Counted from the first letter of the stretch, positions 1 through 7,225 are shown. The stretch is 10,578 bases of DNA from Porticoccaceae bacterium (GCA_003448675.1 DLXZ01000178.1:1751-12328); one strand, 5' to 3'. Numbers and translations are program-made. The notes: generated by a model not told the origin, from the sequence alone.

Positions 1-363
1 CTGGCTGGAGTAAAGCAGGGCTTGCAGGGCTAGCCCCACCAAGAGAATAAGCAGCCGTGTGTCGGTAATCAGACGCGCGGCGCTGGCTATTTGCCGTTGC
101 CCGAACAGCCGCGATACCAATACCGACAGGGCCATGCCCAGCCCCAGTCCAACGCTGTTTACGCCATGGGTCAGCGGTGCGACAAAGCCCAATGCCGCCA
201 GCTGGTTAAGTCCCAGTTGACCAACAAAATAGGCATCGACAATACCGAGCATCATCAGTGCGATAATGCCGCCGACCATGGGCAGCGTCAGGCGCAGTAG
301 CGTGGGCGCCAGGGGTGCGTTGACGATGGCTTCCGTGCGGCTGTCTGCTCGCGTTTCGCTCAT
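1..363 (-). CDS. MATE family efflux transporter, N-terminal part (cut by window edge)
   Basis: Open frame of 121 codons read leftward from an ATG at 363 and running off the window at base 1 without a stop. The protein has a short polar start (MSETRADSRTEAIVNAPLAP) followed by LLRLTLPMVGGIIALMMLGIVDAYFVGQLG in two overlapping stretches, the typical first helix and loop of multidrug and toxin extrusion (MATE) transporters, then further hydrophobic segments. MATE proteins export drugs or metabolites across the inner membrane using Na+ or H+ gradients; a full protein is about 450 residues, so about a quarter is visible. The start lies 9 bases after the hemJ stop, so it is probably the last visible gene of the same leftward operon. 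Substrate cannot be inferred. Family call is strong; function beyond efflux is unknown. Confidence 0.85.
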   Translation of the reverse strand, partial: MSETRADSRTEAIVNAPLAPTLLRLTLPMVGGIIALMMLGIVDAYFVGQLGLNQLAALGFVAPLTHGVNSVGLGLGMALSVLVSRLFGQRQIASAARLITDTRLLILLVGLALQALLYSSQ

Positions 364-372
364 CGCATCACT

Positions 373-804
373 TTACTGAAAGGGTTTAACCACAACCATC
401 ACCACCACGCCAATCAGGATCAGCACGGGAATTTCATTAAACCAGCGGTAAAAAATATGATTGCGTTGGTTGAGGTTATCCCGGAACTGGCGCAAAAAAT
501 GCCAGCACAACCCATGGTAGGCCAGTAGCAGGAAGACAAGAAAAACTTTAACCCCGAACCAGGTTTGGGACAAATAGTAATCCGGCGCCAGGCTTGCCAG
601 CCAGACGCCGAACACGAGCGTTGCCACCATGGAAGGTGTACCGATGCCCCGGTACAGCTTACGTTCCATAACCTTGAAGCGCTCGATGCTAATGTCATCC
701 TCGGCCTGGGCGTGATAGACGTATAGCCTCGGCAGATAAAAAAGGGCCGCGAACCAGCAGACGACGCTGATAATGTGCAGGGCCTCTATCCACTCGTGAT
801 CCAT
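373..804 (-). CDS. hemJ: HemJ, protoporphyrinogen IX oxidase (CopD-like membrane protein)
   Basis: HemJ catalyses the oxidation of protoporphyrinogen IX to protoporphyrin IX, the penultimate step of heme synthesis, in the inner membrane of bacteria that lack HemG and HemY. The 143-residue protein has the family's hallmarks: WIEALHIISVVCWFAALFYLPRL at the start (with conserved His10), ERKLYRGIGTP, helix MVATLVFGVWLA, a lysine in WFGVKVFLV (K86), AYHGLCWHF, and the closing FYRWFNEIPV... VVVKPF. Four hydrophobic segments are visible, as expected for a protein of about 140-150 residues. The frame can be extended to a TTG at 819, but the ATG at 804 is better: it has GGAG (812-815) seven bases upstream and starts just before the conserved DHEWI. 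It lies 63 bases after the ClC stop and 9 bases before the MATE start, suggesting one transcript. Confidence 0.93.
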   Translation of the reverse strand: MDHEWIEALHIISVVCWFAALFYLPRLYVYHAQAEDDISIERFKVMERKLYRGIGTPSMVATLVFGVWLASLAPDYYLSQTWFGVKVFLVFLLLAYHGLCWHFLRQFRDNLNQRNHIFYRWFNEIPVLILIGVVVMVVVKPFQ

Positions 805-867
805 GTATGCGCTCCGCAAAGTTGGTGTGGATGAAATGGGTGTAGCAAAAACGCTGGAGGTTAGCAG

Positions 868-2508
868 CTATTGATAATAGCGGTCGATGTGCTCCAGGGT
901 GATGATGCCTTTTAGAGAGCTGGCATCACCTGCTGGGCCATCGCGAACGCCGGCGGCATTGCCGCTTTTGTCGCGCAGTAATTCACGCACTTCCTGGAGG
1001 GTGGCACGGGTGTCAACCGGGTGCAGCCGCCAGCGCTCGCCGGGTATTTCCAGTAAATCGATGGGGTTTTCAGTGTTGTGTTCCTCGCTGATGGTGTCAC
1101 CGTTATTATCGACTTTTTCCAGTGAGTCAAGATAACGAGCCAGATCCGCAGCTCGCAGAATGTAAGGTGGTTCGTCGGCTTCGGGGTTAGTCTTTCCACT
1201 GTCATCAATAAGGATCCACTCTGGCCGGTTATCCAGTGTCGCGCGCACCGCGTGCCGGTCGAGATGGCGCTTGCGAGTCAGGTAGTTCCCGCTCATGGCG
1301 CTGGTTACACCTACTCGGTTGAGAGCTTGCGCCACGGGTGAGTGGGCATTCCCGAAGTCTCGACCGATCATAAACAGGCCCGGCTGCTTGCTGAGCAGGC
1401 GAGTGGTGATGCAGGTGATCACAATTACCAGCATTGCCGGTAGTAGCACGCCGGGATTATAGGTGAGCTCCAGCAGGGCCAGTAACGCGGCCAGAGGGGC
1501 ATTTAATACGCCCGCCATCATGGCGCCCATGCAGATAAGAACATAAAAGCCGATCAGGGCTGAATCCGCTGGCGAGAAGGCCTTGCCAATAATACCCAGA
1601 CAGCCGCCAATACAGGCGCCTATTACCAGTGTCGGTCCGATGCTGCCGCCGGGAATGCCCAGGGCCAGGGTCAGGGTCGAGGTGATTAGCTTGGCCCCAA
1701 CGATCGCTGCCAACAAGCCAAAGCCGGCCTTGCCGAGCATGGCCAGCTCCAGGGTGTCATAGCCAATGCCCATCACCTGGGGGACCAGGACTCCAGCGGC
1801 GCCGGCGATCAGGCCGGCAATAATCAAGCGCGGGGCGAGAGGACGACTTTGCCAGCGTAGCGCAAAATTATGCAGTAACAGCATGGCGGTACAGGCCAGG
1901 CCGACGACGATACCGCACAGGGCCAGATAGGGCAGTTCCAGCATCGACGCCATCTGGAGTGAGGGAATATCGAAGGCCGGCGTGTCGCCAAAAACCAGGC
2001 GGCTGGTGATGGCGCCACACACGGCGGCGAGGATAATAGGAATAAAACCGGTGATGGTGTATTCCATTAACACCACTTCCATGGCGAAAATAACTCCGGC
2101 TAGCGGCGTGTTAAATGAAGCGGCAATGGCCGAAGCGACGCCGCAGCCCACCAGAATACGCAGACTGTTGTTTGGCAGCTGAAAATACTGCCCCAGCAGA
2201 CTTGAGCTGGCGGCGCCCAGATGGACTGCGGGACCTTCCCGCCCCACCGAGTGGCCGGAAACTACCGCTACAATACCGCCGATGAATTGCAGCAGGGCGT
2301 TGTGCGCTGGTAGATGGGCTTGATGCTGCTGGTAGCGGTCGATAACGTGGCCGACGCCGACCTGCTGGGCCTGATTGCCGGCAAAATGAAAAATCGCGGC
2401 GATTACCAATGCCCCGGCCAGTGGTAACACAAATCGGAGTTCTGCTGGTAGCGTTTCAAAGCTTTCACTGCCATCACCCGGTAGCAGCACAGCGAGCGGT
2501 TGTTCCAT
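868..2508 (-). CDS. ClC-family chloride channel / anion-proton antiporter (start uncertain)
   Basis: Membrane ClC protein, 546 residues from the first ATG at 2508. Visible motifs: GREGPAVHLGA (89-99) with the gating glutamate E91; NTPLAGVIFAMEVV with E144 at the position of the internal proton-transfer glutamate of E. coli ClcA; GIPGGSIGP (284-292), a variant of the GxFxP filter; and APLAALLALLELT (337-349). The first filter motif, GSGIP in E. coli, aligns with GVGHV (51-55). After about residue 400 there is a soluble tail of roughly 145 residues resembling a degenerate CBS-like regulatory region, ending GIITLEHIDRYYQ. The ATG at 2508 is unlikely to be the true start, because the conserved first helix is encoded in the same frame upstream of it (separate entry). 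It is the first gene of the visible leftward block ClC-hemJ-MATE. Channel versus antiporter mode and the ion carried cannot be decided. Confidence 0.88.
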   Translation of the reverse strand: MEQPLAVLLPGDGSESFETLPAELRFVLPLAGALVIAAIFHFAGNQAQQVGVGHVIDRYQQHQAHLPAHNALLQFIGGIVAVVSGHSVGREGPAVHLGAASSSLLGQYFQLPNNSLRILVGCGVASAIAASFNTPLAGVIFAMEVVLMEYTITGFIPIILAAVCGAITSRLVFGDTPAFDIPSLQMASMLELPYLALCGIVVGLACTAMLLLHNFALRWQSRPLAPRLIIAGLIAGAAGVLVPQVMGIGYDTLELAMLGKAGFGLLAAIVGAKLITSTLTLALGIPGGSIGPTLVIGACIGGCLGIIGKAFSPADSALIGFYVLICMGAMMAGVLNAPLAALLALLELTYNPGVLLPAMLVIVITCITTRLLSKQPGLFMIGRDFGNAHSPVAQALNRVGVTSAMSGNYLTRKRHLDRHAVRATLDNRPEWILIDDSGKTNPEADEPPYILRAADLARYLDSLEKVDNNGDTISEEHNTENPIDLLEIPGERWRLHPVDTRATLQEVRELLRDKSGNAAGVRDGPAGDASSLKGIITLEHIDRYYQ

Positions 2509-2715
2509 ACCCAGGCGGAAAGCAACCGCGACCAGGCCGGTGGTGAAGCCGCTGAGGACGCCGAGAATCGCCAGTTGTGGCAGCGCTTCGACATGGGCCA
2601 GCCGGAGTCTGAATGCCTGAAGTAAGTTGCTGATAGCCGATCAACCTTGTGTTTGCCCGTATTCGGGGCTTGCTGTTGCCGCGGACGGGGCCAGCCGGTA
2701 ATTGCCGGGGGTCAT
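2509..2715 (-). other. Upstream in-frame ClC N-terminus, interrupted by TGA
   Basis: Reading the ClC frame upstream from 2508 gives 44 sense codons to a TGA at 2641-2643. They encode LRLAHVEALPQLAILGVLSG followed by FTTGLVAVAFRLG, which matches helix B and the preceding segment of ClC proteins, so this DNA should be translated. No ATG, GTG or TTG occurs in frame between 2640 and 2509. Beyond the TGA the same frame continues 24 more codons to an ATG at 2715 ([10 protein letters not shown]...). So either the gene starts at a rare codon (an ATC at 2632-2634 has AAGG ten bases upstream), or a nonsense change or sequencing error has split leader and body, or the 24-codon frame is a leader peptide. 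Seen directly: codons and stop. Inferred: that the conserved stretch is expressed. Confidence 0.6.
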
Positions 2716-2773
2716 GGCTGGCGAGTTTCGGTATTATAGGCGGCTATTTAACAGGATCGACAGGAAATTCCGG
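2641..2773. other. Divergent gap between ClC and argC
   Basis: This 133-base stretch separates the leftward ClC gene and rightward argC and must hold promoters for both. A TATTAT hexamer at 2732-2737 could be a -10 for argC, but no good -35 lies 16-18 bases upstream. No arginine-repressor (ARG box) palindrome was recognised by eye. The 24-codon leader frame of ClC (2715 to 2641, minus strand) occupies the left part. Confidence 0.3.
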
Positions 2774-2776
2774 GTG
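2762..2776 (+). promoter_or_regulatory. Ribosome binding site setting the argC GTG start
   Basis: AGGA at 2762-2765 is followed after eight bases by GTG (2774-2776). Translation from this GTG begins directly with the conserved [13 protein letters not shown]. The frame is open further upstream to an ATG at 2714 and a TTG at 2702, but those would add 20-24 non-conserved basic residues before the nucleotide-binding fold. Confidence 0.7.
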
Positions 2777-3811
2777 ATCAGAGTAAGTATCGTGGGGGGC
2801 ACCGGTTACACGGGTGTGGAATTGCTCAGGTTGCTGGCCGTTCACCCCGAGGTGGAACTGGCGGCCATTACCTCTCGCGCCGAGAGTGGCCGGCCCGTGG
2901 CCGAGCTTTTTCCCAGTTTGAGGGGGCATGTGGATTTGCGTTTTGCCGAGCCGGATGTCGGCTTGCTAGCGGAAGCCGACGTGGTGTTTTTTGCAACGCC
3001 TCATGGCGTTGCCCAGGCCACGGTACCCGAATTGCTGGCTCGCGGTGTTAAGGTGATCGATCTATCAGCGGATTTCAGGATCACGGATGTCGGTGTCTGG
3101 GAGCAGTGGTATGGGCAGCCTCATGCCTGCCCGGAGCTGCTGTCCGAGGCGGTCTATGGCCTGCCGGAAATCAACCGCGATCAGATTGCCACCGCGCGTC
3201 TGATTGCCTGCCCGGGTTGTTACCCCACCAGTGTCCTGTTGGGTTTTATGCCCTTGCTGGTCGAAGGTCTGGTCGATATGAATCGGCTGATCGCCAATGC
3301 GGCGTCTGGTGTCAGCGGCGCCGGTCGCGGAGCCAGTGTGAATAACCTTCATGCGGAGGTCAGTGACAGTTTCAAGGCATACGGGGTGGCCGGACATCGC
3401 CATTTGCCAGAGATAGAGCAGGAGCTGTCGGGCCTGGCCCGAGAACAGGTCAGTTTGACCTTTGTGCCCCATCTGCTGCCGATTATCAGAGGTATTCACG
3501 CGACGCTGTACGGCCAGTTGGTGCAGGGCGCGGAGGAGATAGACCTGCAAGGGCTGTATGAGCAGTATTACGCCAATGAGCCCTTTGTGGATGTGCTACC
3601 CTCGGGGGATTACCCTCAAACTCGGACTGTGCGCGGCGCGAATGTCTGTCGAATTGGCATTGAGCGGCCACAAAAGCGTGGCATGGCGGTAGTAATGTCG
3701 GTAATTGATAACCTGGTCAAGGGCGCTTCTGGCCAGGCGGTGCAAAATATGAACGTGCTGTTCGGGCTACCGGAAAGCATCGGGCTTATTGCTCCGCCCC
3801 TGTTGCCCTAG
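2774..3811 (+). CDS. argC: N-acetyl-gamma-glutamyl-phosphate reductase
   Basis: Third enzyme of arginine biosynthesis, cytoplasmic: reduces N-acetylglutamyl phosphate with NADPH to N-acetylglutamate semialdehyde. From the GTG start the protein is 345 residues, the normal length for the family. The N-terminal NADP-binding loop is [15 protein letters not shown] (7-21). The substrate-binding/catalytic region has [10 protein letters not shown] (71-80), VIDLSADFR (94-102) and ACPGCYPTS (145-153), where C149 is the catalytic cysteine. SGVSGAGRG and [12 protein letters not shown] follow, then [11 protein letters not shown], the conserved active-site histidine segment, and [15 protein letters not shown] near the C-terminus. 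It is complete, with no sign of damage. A 35-base gap leads to the DUF6776-like gene, so argC probably heads a rightward transcript. Confidence 0.97.
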   Translation: MIRVSIVGGTGYTGVELLRLLAVHPEVELAAITSRAESGRPVAELFPSLRGHVDLRFAEPDVGLLAEADVVFFATPHGVAQATVPELLARGVKVIDLSADFRITDVGVWEQWYGQPHACPELLSEAVYGLPEINRDQIATARLIACPGCYPTSVLLGFMPLLVEGLVDMNRLIANAASGVSGAGRGASVNNLHAEVSDSFKAYGVAGHRHLPEIEQELSGLAREQVSLTFVPHLLPIIRGIHATLYGQLVQGAEEIDLQGLYEQYYANEPFVDVLPSGDYPQTRTVRGANVCRIGIERPQKRGMAVVMSVIDNLVKGASGQAVQNMNVLFGLPESIGLIAPPLLP

Positions 3812-3846
3812 CGGGGAACAAGTCATTGTAGAGCAGCCGTGAGCGC

Positions 3847-4527
3847 GTGAATTTGAAGAACCCGACGATCATACTTGCGGGGATCGCCGTACTCATGGGG
3901 TTGCTGCTGGGTTGGGTTTCCGGCAGTCGTTATTTCGGCTCGGAAATGCGGGAAGCAAGAGCCGTGGTGGCGCAGTTGGAGGAAGCCCGCTTTAAGCTGG
4001 AGGAACAACGGCAGGCGTTGATTCGCTTTCGTGCTGGTGCTGAAGTCGATGCGGAGGCACTGGAAAAACTGCGCCGGACGGTTGCTCATCTGGATGAAAG
4101 TTCGACGGCACAAAAAGAGCAACTGATGCTCTACCGTAAGTTGTTGGACCTGGATGCCAGTGGGGATGGCTTGCAAATTCTCAGGGCAGAAATTGTTCCC
4201 AGTCAGGAAGCATCATCTTATCTGTACAGCTTTGTGATTCGCCAGCAAGCTAATACCTTGAAACCCATCAAGGTGATTTATACGCTACAGGCCGAAGGAT
4301 CGCAGGATGGGGAAGAAATCATGTATGGGTTGGCGGCGCTTGATCCCACGGTAGACTCTGACAATGTGGATGCCCGGCTGAAATACTTCAGGGTGATCGA
4401 GGGGAAAATTGAACTTCCCGAACAATTTGTTCCGAAAAAGCTGAATATCAGCGCCTGGCCAGCGAAAACGCCGAAACGGCGGAGAGATCTGACGCTGGAC
4501 TGGCCGACAGAAAAAGGAGCACAGTAA
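3847..4527 (+). CDS. DUF6776-type protein: one membrane helix, coiled coil, C-terminal beta domain
   Basis: A 226-residue protein of unknown function. It starts with a short basic tail and one hydrophobic helix (about residues 6-24: TIILAGIAVLMGLLLGWVSG), so it is probably anchored in the inner membrane with its bulk on one side. Residues about 30-100 are rich in E, L, R and Q with heptad-like spacing, suggesting a coiled coil (QLEEARFKLEEQRQAL; LEKLRRTVAHLDES). The C-terminal half (LQILRAEIVP... YLYSFVIRQQ... FRVIEGKIELPEQFVPKKLNI) resembles the family I know as DUF6776, found upstream of bactofilin in related bacteria. Start is a GTG at 3847 with only a weak Shine-Dalgarno; a TTG at 3853 is possible. 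The stop TAA touches the bactofilin ATG, so the two are almost certainly co-translated and likely work together, for example as membrane anchor or partner of the bactofilin filament (inference). Confidence 0.75.
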   Translation: MNLKNPTIILAGIAVLMGLLLGWVSGSRYFGSEMREARAVVAQLEEARFKLEEQRQALIRFRAGAEVDAEALEKLRRTVAHLDESSTAQKEQLMLYRKLLDLDASGDGLQILRAEIVPSQEASSYLYSFVIRQQANTLKPIKVIYTLQAEGSQDGEEIMYGLAALDPTVDSDNVDARLKYFRVIEGKIELPEQFVPKKLNISAWPAKTPKRRRDLTLDWPTEKGAQ

Positions 4528-5010
4528 ATGCGCAAAAAGAAAAAAGCGGGAAAGTTTGCCGCACAGACGCCAACAGTGATTGCCGAGGGCACACATATAT
4601 TGGGGGATCTGAAGTTTCTGGGTTCGCTGGTTATCGAAGGTGAAGTCACCGGAAATATCCTCTGCCAGGAAGGCAGTGAGTCATCTGTGAGTGTGCTCGA
4701 CAAGGGGCTTGTGCGAGGAGAGGTGCGCGCGCCGACGGTGGTTGTCAGCGGTCGCGTCAAAGGGGATATACAATCCGAGAAGCTGGTCGAACTCAGTAAC
4801 GGCGCCGTGGTCGAAGGTAATGTTTACTATACTGTGCTTGAGGTGGAAAAAGGCGCTCAGGTCAACGGGAGTCTTGTGCAGGGCAAGTCGGATAATGCTC
4901 CCAGGCAGCCGGCCGAACTGGCCGATACCTCGCTCAAGTTACAAAAGGGCATCCATACTGAAGATGCTGGTTACGATGGCGAATCCGAAGCCTCGGTAGG
5001 GTCGGCGTGA
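4528..5010 (+). CDS. Bactofilin family cytoskeletal protein
   Basis: Bactofilins polymerise without nucleotides into filaments on the inner face of the membrane and often position cell-wall enzymes. The 160-residue protein has a basic, lysine-rich head (MRKKKKAGKF), then a central beta-helix core (about residues 17-115) with the repeating hydrophobic-glycine pattern of the family: THILGDLKFLGSLVIEGEV, GEVRAPTVVVSGRVKGDI, VELSNGAVVEGNVYYTVLEV, EKGAQVNGSLV. The tail (about 118-160) is acidic and probably disordered. The insert NILCQEGSESSVSVLDKGLV in the second repeat is somewhat longer than usual. The ATG follows the upstream TAA with no gap and has AAGGAG (4514-4519) eight bases before it, a strong ribosome site inside the preceding gene. 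An M23 peptidase, a frequent bactofilin partner, lies 2.2 kb away. Confidence 0.92.
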   Translation: MRKKKKAGKFAAQTPTVIAEGTHILGDLKFLGSLVIEGEVTGNILCQEGSESSVSVLDKGLVRGEVRAPTVVVSGRVKGDIQSEKLVELSNGAVVEGNVYYTVLEVEKGAQVNGSLVQGKSDNAPRQPAELADTSLKLQKGIHTEDAGYDGESEASVGSA

Positions 5011-5055
5011 GTTGTAATTACCCCGGATAGCCCCCATTTACTAGTGAGATATAGG

Positions 5056-5071
5056 CCCGAGGATTCTCGGG
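5056..5071 (+). promoter_or_regulatory. Perfect 6-bp hairpin in the erpA leader
   Basis: CCCGAG (5056-5061) and CTCGGG (5066-5071) are exact inverted repeats around a GATT loop, 26 bases before the erpA ATG and 16 before its AGG ribosome site (5088-5090). It is followed by GAAGTTTAATTT rather than a clean T-run, so it is a poor intrinsic terminator for the bactofilin transcript. It could be an RNA stability or translation element, or a protein operator. erpA is under IscR control in E. coli, but I could not recognise an IscR motif here. Confidence 0.45.
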
Positions 5072-5097
5072 GAAGTTTAATTTAGGCAGGTATACAC

Positions 5098-5448
5098 ATG
5101 GGCGCGACCACTTTTACGCCAACCTCCATCAATATTACGCCCAGGGCGGTGACCAAAGTGAAGAACCTGGTTGAGGAGGAAGGTAATCCGTCGCTTAATT
5201 TGCGAGTATTCGTCACCGGTGGTGGCTGCTCAGGGTTCCAGTATGGTTTTTCTTTTGATGAGGTCATTGCCGAGGATGACACCCGCATTGAGGTTGACGG
5301 GATTGCCGTCTTGGTCGACTCCTTGAGTTTCCAGTATCTGGCCGGGGCGGAGGTTGATTACACCGAAGGCCTGGAAGGGTCACGGTTCATTGTCAACAAC
5401 CCCAATGCATCCGCAACCTGTGGTTGTGGCGCCTCGTTTTCAATTTAG
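5098..5448 (+). CDS. erpA: ErpA, A-type iron-sulfur cluster carrier
   Basis: Cytoplasmic carrier that takes Fe-S clusters from the assembly machinery and delivers them to apo-enzymes such as IspG/IspH and respiratory proteins. The 116-residue length matches ErpA. The three cluster-binding cysteines of A-type carriers are present: C44 in [13 protein letters not shown] and C108/C110 in [12 protein letters not shown]. The body [47 protein letters not shown] and [11 protein letters not shown] follows the family; the ErpA-like GLEGSRF, together with gene context next to anmK/tyrS, favours ErpA over IscA. ATG at 5098 is preceded by AGG (5088-5090) with seven bases between. Its own promoter probably lies in the 87-base gap after the bactofilin gene, which also holds a hairpin. 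Confidence 0.95.
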   Translation: MGATTFTPTSINITPRAVTKVKNLVEEEGNPSLNLRVFVTGGGCSGFQYGFSFDEVIAEDDTRIEVDGIAVLVDSLSFQYLAGAEVDYTEGLEGSRFIVNNPNASATCGCGASFSI

Positions 5449-5474
5449 GTCGCGCCACTCCTGTGTTTCTGGCC

Positions 5475-6032
5475 ATGAAGTTTGGCCCCGGGACTGAGCA
5501 AAACCGAGTGAGAACTTGTACCTTTTCGAGAGTTTTACGGTTTTTTGCAACCCGATCCGCTTTGGCAATCATGCTTCTGGTCTTGTTGCTGGAGCCGGGA
5601 AACCTGATTGCAGCGCTGCCGGCGGATGCGTCACTGGCTAATGAAACGGCGCTGGGCGTCAGTGTGGACGTGCCGGGATATCTTGCTCGCGTTGAGAAAA
5701 ATAACCCGGAAGAGGTAGAGCAGGCGCTAAGAAAAGCGGAACAATACTACCTTGATAATGATATGAATCCAGCCAGTCCGGTTATTGCCTTTGTTTTGCA
5801 TGGCCCGGAAGTGGAGATTTTTTTCCGGGAAAACTATCGGCGTTACAAACCCATTGTTGACCTGGCTGCGCGGTTATCAGCCTTGAATGTTATTGATATC
5901 AAAATCTGCCGTACGCGCCTGCGCCATCTCGATACCCGGGAAGAAAGCCTGTTCCCCTTTGTGGGCGATGTTCCTTTTGGTCCTGCGGAAATTGAGCGTC
6001 TGACTGGCGAAGAGGGTTTCGTTTACTTCTAA
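5475..6032 (+). CDS. Exported DsrE/DsrF-like protein of unknown function
   Basis: From ATG 5475 the protein has 185 residues; an alternative GTG at 5508 gives 174 and a more normal signal peptide, and neither has a strong ribosome site. A basic segment (RVLRFFATR) precedes a hydrophobic helix (about 28-47: SALAIMLLVLLLEPGNLIAA), so it is probably exported or membrane-anchored. The mature part resembles the DsrE superfamily: SPVIAFVLHGPEVEIFF (101-117), then RYKPIVDLAARLSALNVIDIKICRTRL with a single cysteine, C145, at the position often conserved in that fold, and the closing VPFGPAEIERLTGEEGFVYF (166-185). DsrE-like proteins take part in sulfur transfer or redox chemistry, but a lone periplasmic copy has no firm role. 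It starts 26 bases after the erpA stop and probably shares its transcript; a sulfur or Fe-S link is only suggested by position. Confidence 0.68.
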   Translation: MKFGPGTEQNRVRTCTFSRVLRFFATRSALAIMLLVLLLEPGNLIAALPADASLANETALGVSVDVPGYLARVEKNNPEEVEQALRKAEQYYLDNDMNPASPVIAFVLHGPEVEIFFRENYRRYKPIVDLAARLSALNVIDIKICRTRLRHLDTREESLFPFVGDVPFGPAEIERLTGEEGFVYF

Positions 6033-6068
6033 AGTTCCAATCCGGTGGTGGGGCATTGCTGGGTCTGA

Positions 6069-7202
6069 TCATTGGCTTGGAGGTAAAAAAACGCCACCGA
6101 GGACGGCTTGGCTTTGTGCCCCGGTGACCGAAGGCAGGTTGCCAGTTTGGCCCATTATCCGGCGTTGCGCCAGCCAGGCAAAGGCTAGTGCTTCCACTTG
6201 GTCGGGGTCGATGCCAAGGTTCAAGGTGCTTGCCACTGGAACGGGATTCAGCGCACTTTCTAGTCTGTTCATCAAATCCGTGTTTGCCGCGCCGCCACCG
6301 CAGATAAACACCGCATCGGCTCTGGCTGGCAATGTGGCGATGGCGTTGGCGATGGTTTCAGTGGTTAATGCTGCAAGGGTGGACTGAGTTTCACCGGCGC
6401 TTGGCGTGCCCTGATACGCTTTGAGTTGCTCTTCCAGCCAAATTTCGTTGAAGACTTCCCGACCCGTGCTTTTGGGGCCGCGAGCCTCGAAAAAGGGGTG
6501 GCCTGATAAGACCTGTAAAAGTGATTCGTTCACCCCGTGTCGGCTTGCCCATTGGCCGTTGTGATCAAATGCGCGCTGCAAATGCTTCTGGCACCAGTAA
6601 TCGAGCAGCCGATTGCCGGGTCCGGTATCAAAACCCAACACCTCACCTTCGATTGGTAGCCAGGTCAGGTTGGCCATGCCGCCGATGTTGACGATGACGC
6701 GGTTTTGTTCCTCGTCGCTAAATACATGTTTGTGAAAGGCAGGCGCCAGCGGCGCCCCCTGACCACCGGCGGCAATGTCGGCACGGCGAAAATCTGCAAC
6801 AGTTGTGATGCCGGTGCGGGCAGCGATGATATTGGGGTCGCCGATTTGCAGGGTAAACGGGCGGGGTTGTTCCGGTGCGGGCGGGCGGTGGCGAATCGTT
6901 TGGCCATGGCTGCCGATGGCGTTTACCTGCCCGGGACGTATACCCGCCTCGCTCAGAAGCGCCTGCGCAGCCTCTGCAAACAGCTCCCCCATTTGTTGAT
7001 CCGCTTGTCCCAGCAAATCAACGGTGTCACTGTCGGGGACGCACAGAGTTGCCAGTAGTTGTTGTAGTTTTTCTGGAATTCGGTGGCTGTGCCAGGCTCT
7101 GGTCAGGACCGTTTGTTTGTTGAGCTCCACAAGTACCGCGTCGATGGCGTCCATGCTGGTACCGGACATAAGACCAACATAAAGCGAGTTTTCCTGATGC
7201 AC
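6069..7202 (-). CDS. anmK: Anhydro-N-acetylmuramic acid kinase
   Basis: Cytoplasmic enzyme of cell-wall recycling: uses ATP to open and phosphorylate 1,6-anhydro-MurNAc, giving MurNAc-6-phosphate. The 377-residue protein is full length and shows the family's hexokinase-like ATPase motifs: GLMSGTSMDAID (10-21), IGSHGQTIRHRP (97-108), VADFRRADIAAGGQGAPLAP (135-154), VNIGGMANLT (171-180), GFDTGPGNRLLD (190-201) with the likely catalytic D192, GPKSTGREVFN and FICGGGAAN. The start is a GTG at 7202, placing the first conserved block at residue 8; a ribosome site is poor (GGGAAG about 14 bases upstream). It begins 23 bases after the M23 peptidase stop on the same strand, suggesting co-transcription of a wall hydrolase with a recycling kinase. 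It converges with the DsrE-like gene, with 36 bases between stops and no clear terminator there. Confidence 0.96.
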   Translation of the reverse strand: MHQENSLYVGLMSGTSMDAIDAVLVELNKQTVLTRAWHSHRIPEKLQQLLATLCVPDSDTVDLLGQADQQMGELFAEAAQALLSEAGIRPGQVNAIGSHGQTIRHRPPAPEQPRPFTLQIGDPNIIAARTGITTVADFRRADIAAGGQGAPLAPAFHKHVFSDEEQNRVIVNIGGMANLTWLPIEGEVLGFDTGPGNRLLDYWCQKHLQRAFDHNGQWASRHGVNESLLQVLSGHPFFEARGPKSTGREVFNEIWLEEQLKAYQGTPSAGETQSTLAALTTETIANAIATLPARADAVFICGGGAANTDLMNRLESALNPVPVASTLNLGIDPDQVEALAFAWLAQRRIMGQTGNLPSVTGAQSQAVLGGVFLPPSQ

Positions 7203-7225
7203 GACTTTTGCCAGCTTCCCGGCGA

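Noticed and set aside
3065..3550. 161-codon minus-strand open frame within argC
   Set aside because: It lies fully antisense to the conserved catalytic region of argC and its translation (rich in Q, T, G, R) shows no recognisable motif; typical shadow frame in GC-rich DNA.
4278..4760. 160-codon minus-strand open frame across DUF6776/bactofilin junction
   Set aside because: Serine/arginine/threonine-rich shadow translation spanning two well-supported genes on the other strand.
6033..6068. Bidirectional terminator between the convergent DsrE-like and anmK genes
   Set aside because: Only a CCAAT/ATTGG match with a long loop was found, and the A7 run at 6085-6091 lies inside anmK without a GC stem next to it.
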